A program made the position numbers and the translations under genes. From NCBI RefSeq assembly GCF_018742245.1, contig NZ_CP036132.1, forward strand, positions 5,017,001-5,081,000: a stretch of 64,000 nt of DNA, given 5' to 3'. Shown here piece by piece: positions 63,388 through 64,000 of this stretch; position 1 is the first letter of the stretch, and every line of letters begins with the position of its first letter. The notes beneath the pieces were generated by a model. It made no database searches and had not been told where the DNA came from. It was given only the letters and a program-made list of their open reading frames with translations. The DNA comes from Bacillus mycoides (lineage in GTDB: Bacteria > Bacillota > Bacilli > Bacillales > Bacillaceae_G).

Positions 63388-63423
63388 ACGAACGTTTTTA
63401 AAGAAACTAAATAAAATATTCGT
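63388..63423. promoter_or_regulatory. Candidate PurBox pair (PurR) upstream of guaC
   Basis: ACGAAC (63388-63393) and the inverted TTCGT (63419-63423) with 26 bases between CGAA and TTCG, in an AT-rich context. This is the inverted arrangement and spacing recalled for Bacillus PurBoxes, and guaC belongs to the B. subtilis PurR regulon. Confidence 0.55.
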
Positions 63424-63441
63424 ATTTTAGGGGTGCAAATG

Positions 63442-64000
63442 ATGGAAAATGTATTTGATTATGAAGACATTCAATTAATTCCTGCAAAATGTATTGTAAA
63501 TAGCCGATCTGAATGTGATACAACTGTCACTTTAGGAAAACATAAATTTAAATTACCTGTCGTACCTGCAAATATGCAAACGATTATTGATGAAAGAATC
63601 GCAACTTATTTAGCTGAAAATAATTACTTCTATATCATGCATCGTTTCCAACCAGAAAAACGAATTTCATTCATTAGAGATATGCAATCACGTGGATTAA
63701 TTGCTTCAATTAGCGTTGGTGTTAAAGAAGACGAGTATGAATTCGTACAACAATTAGCTGCTGAGCAACTTTCACCTGAATACATTACAATCGATATCGC
63801 ACATGGTCACTCTAATGCTGTGATCCACATGATTCAACATATTAAAAAACATTTACCAGAAAGCTTCGTTATCGCTGGAAACGTTGGAACTCCAGAAGCG
63901 GTAAGAGAATTAGAAAACGCTGGTGCTGATGCAACAAAAGTTGGTATTGGACCTGGTAAAGTTTGTATTACTAAAATTAAAACAGGCTTTGGAACTGGTG
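63442..64000 (+). CDS. guaC: GMP reductase, 3' end beyond the window
   Basis: Converts GMP to IMP with NADPH in purine salvage (cytoplasm). The 186 visible codons match Bacillus Gua[21 protein letters not shown] at the start, [35 protein letters not shown] and the catalytic-loop [19 protein letters not shown], where the Cys is the nucleophile. Two adjacent ATGs follow AGGGGTG; the second (63442) has the better spacing and matches the B. subtilis start. About 140 residues are cut off. A PurBox-like pair lies in the leader. Confidence 0.95.
   Translation, partial: MENVFDYEDIQLIPAKCIVNSRSECDTTVTLGKHKFKLPVVPANMQTIIDERIATYLAENNYFYIMHRFQPEKRISFIRDMQSRGLIASISVGVKEDEYEFVQQLAAEQLSPEYITIDIAHGHSNAVIHMIQHIKKHLPESFVIAGNVGTPEAVRELENAGADATKVGIGPGKVCITKIKTGFGTG

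Noticed and set aside
1..64000. CRISPR arrays, tRNA or rRNA genes, transposase genes and prophage genes.
   Set aside because: No regularly spaced repeats, tRNA-like folds, rRNA segments or transposase/integrase frames were recognised by eye; no scanning software was run.

Overview
This is a 64-kb stretch of an AT-rich Firmicute chromosome, almost certainly from the Bacillus cereus group (B. cereus, B. thuringiensis, B. anthracis and relatives). The reasons are the overall gene complement (metY-metA-hom under an S-box riboswitch, HemAT, a reductase-less NO synthase, SwrC, a Gram-positive Pel operon, DbpA, GuaC), the protein sequences themselves, and short intergenic repeats that look like the group's bcr1 element. 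A perfect ParB/parS palindrome at 11782-11797 suggests the origin-proximal part of the chromosome. No tRNA, rRNA, CRISPR array, prophage or complete insertion sequence was seen.

Layout. 1-3420: methionine branch on the minus strand (hom, cut by the window edge; metA; metY) behind a SAM riboswitch, terminator and a near-consensus promoter. 3692-9561: a ClC-type transporter, a HAD phosphatase, a Crp/Fnr regulator, an azoreductase and an AirSR/YhcYZ-like two-component pair. 9696-16361: pdxK, a membrane diguanylate cyclase, the parS site, cstA with its small partner and an orphan LytTR regulator with a degenerate receiver, and niaP with a bcr1-like repeat abutting its stop codon. 16515-28774: surface-polysaccharide genes (TagA-like transferase, GT4, O-antigen-ligase-like polymerase, GT-C enzyme, GT2/DUF2304 pair, GT2, flippase), interspersed with a YvgT-like membrane protein, HemAT and an acyl-CoA thioesterase. 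28833-38574: an SDR gene with its TetR regulator and twin operators, an ABC-F protein, the YerO-like TetR/SwrC efflux pair, MsrAB and an AI-2E family permease. 38909-45945: lrgAB with lytSR, an MFS carrier behind a PyrR-type attenuator, and a BCCT carrier. 46307-49334: NO synthase, the relic of a Mn-superoxide dismutase gene, an SDR protein and an AmiS/UreI-like channel. 49883-58913: a Pel exopolysaccharide locus (a secreted hydrolase transcribed divergently from pelD-pelE-pelA-pelF-pelG) with galE converging on it. 59098-64000: hemolysin III family protein, DUF1836 protein, dbpA, an acyltransferase and the start of guaC.

How it works together. The Pel block is the most coherent system. GalE can supply UDP-GalNAc/UDP-Gal, PelF polymerises, PelG/PelE/PelD form the inner-membrane synthase gated by c-di-GMP through an RxxD site in PelD, PelA deacetylates, and a separate secreted hydrolase can trim the polymer. 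The outer-membrane parts PelB and PelC are absent, as expected for a Gram-positive. A second theme is uptake of small carboxylates and vitamins: CstA with a LytTR protein and LrgAB with LytSR are both related to known pyruvate systems, NiaP takes up niacin, and the MFS gene at 43019 is predicted from its PyrR leader to carry a pyrimidine precursor, perhaps orotate.

Gene starts were moved from the longest open frame where a Shine-Dalgarno sequence decided it; these choices are stated in the entries. Statements about named families come from memory of the literature. No database search was run.
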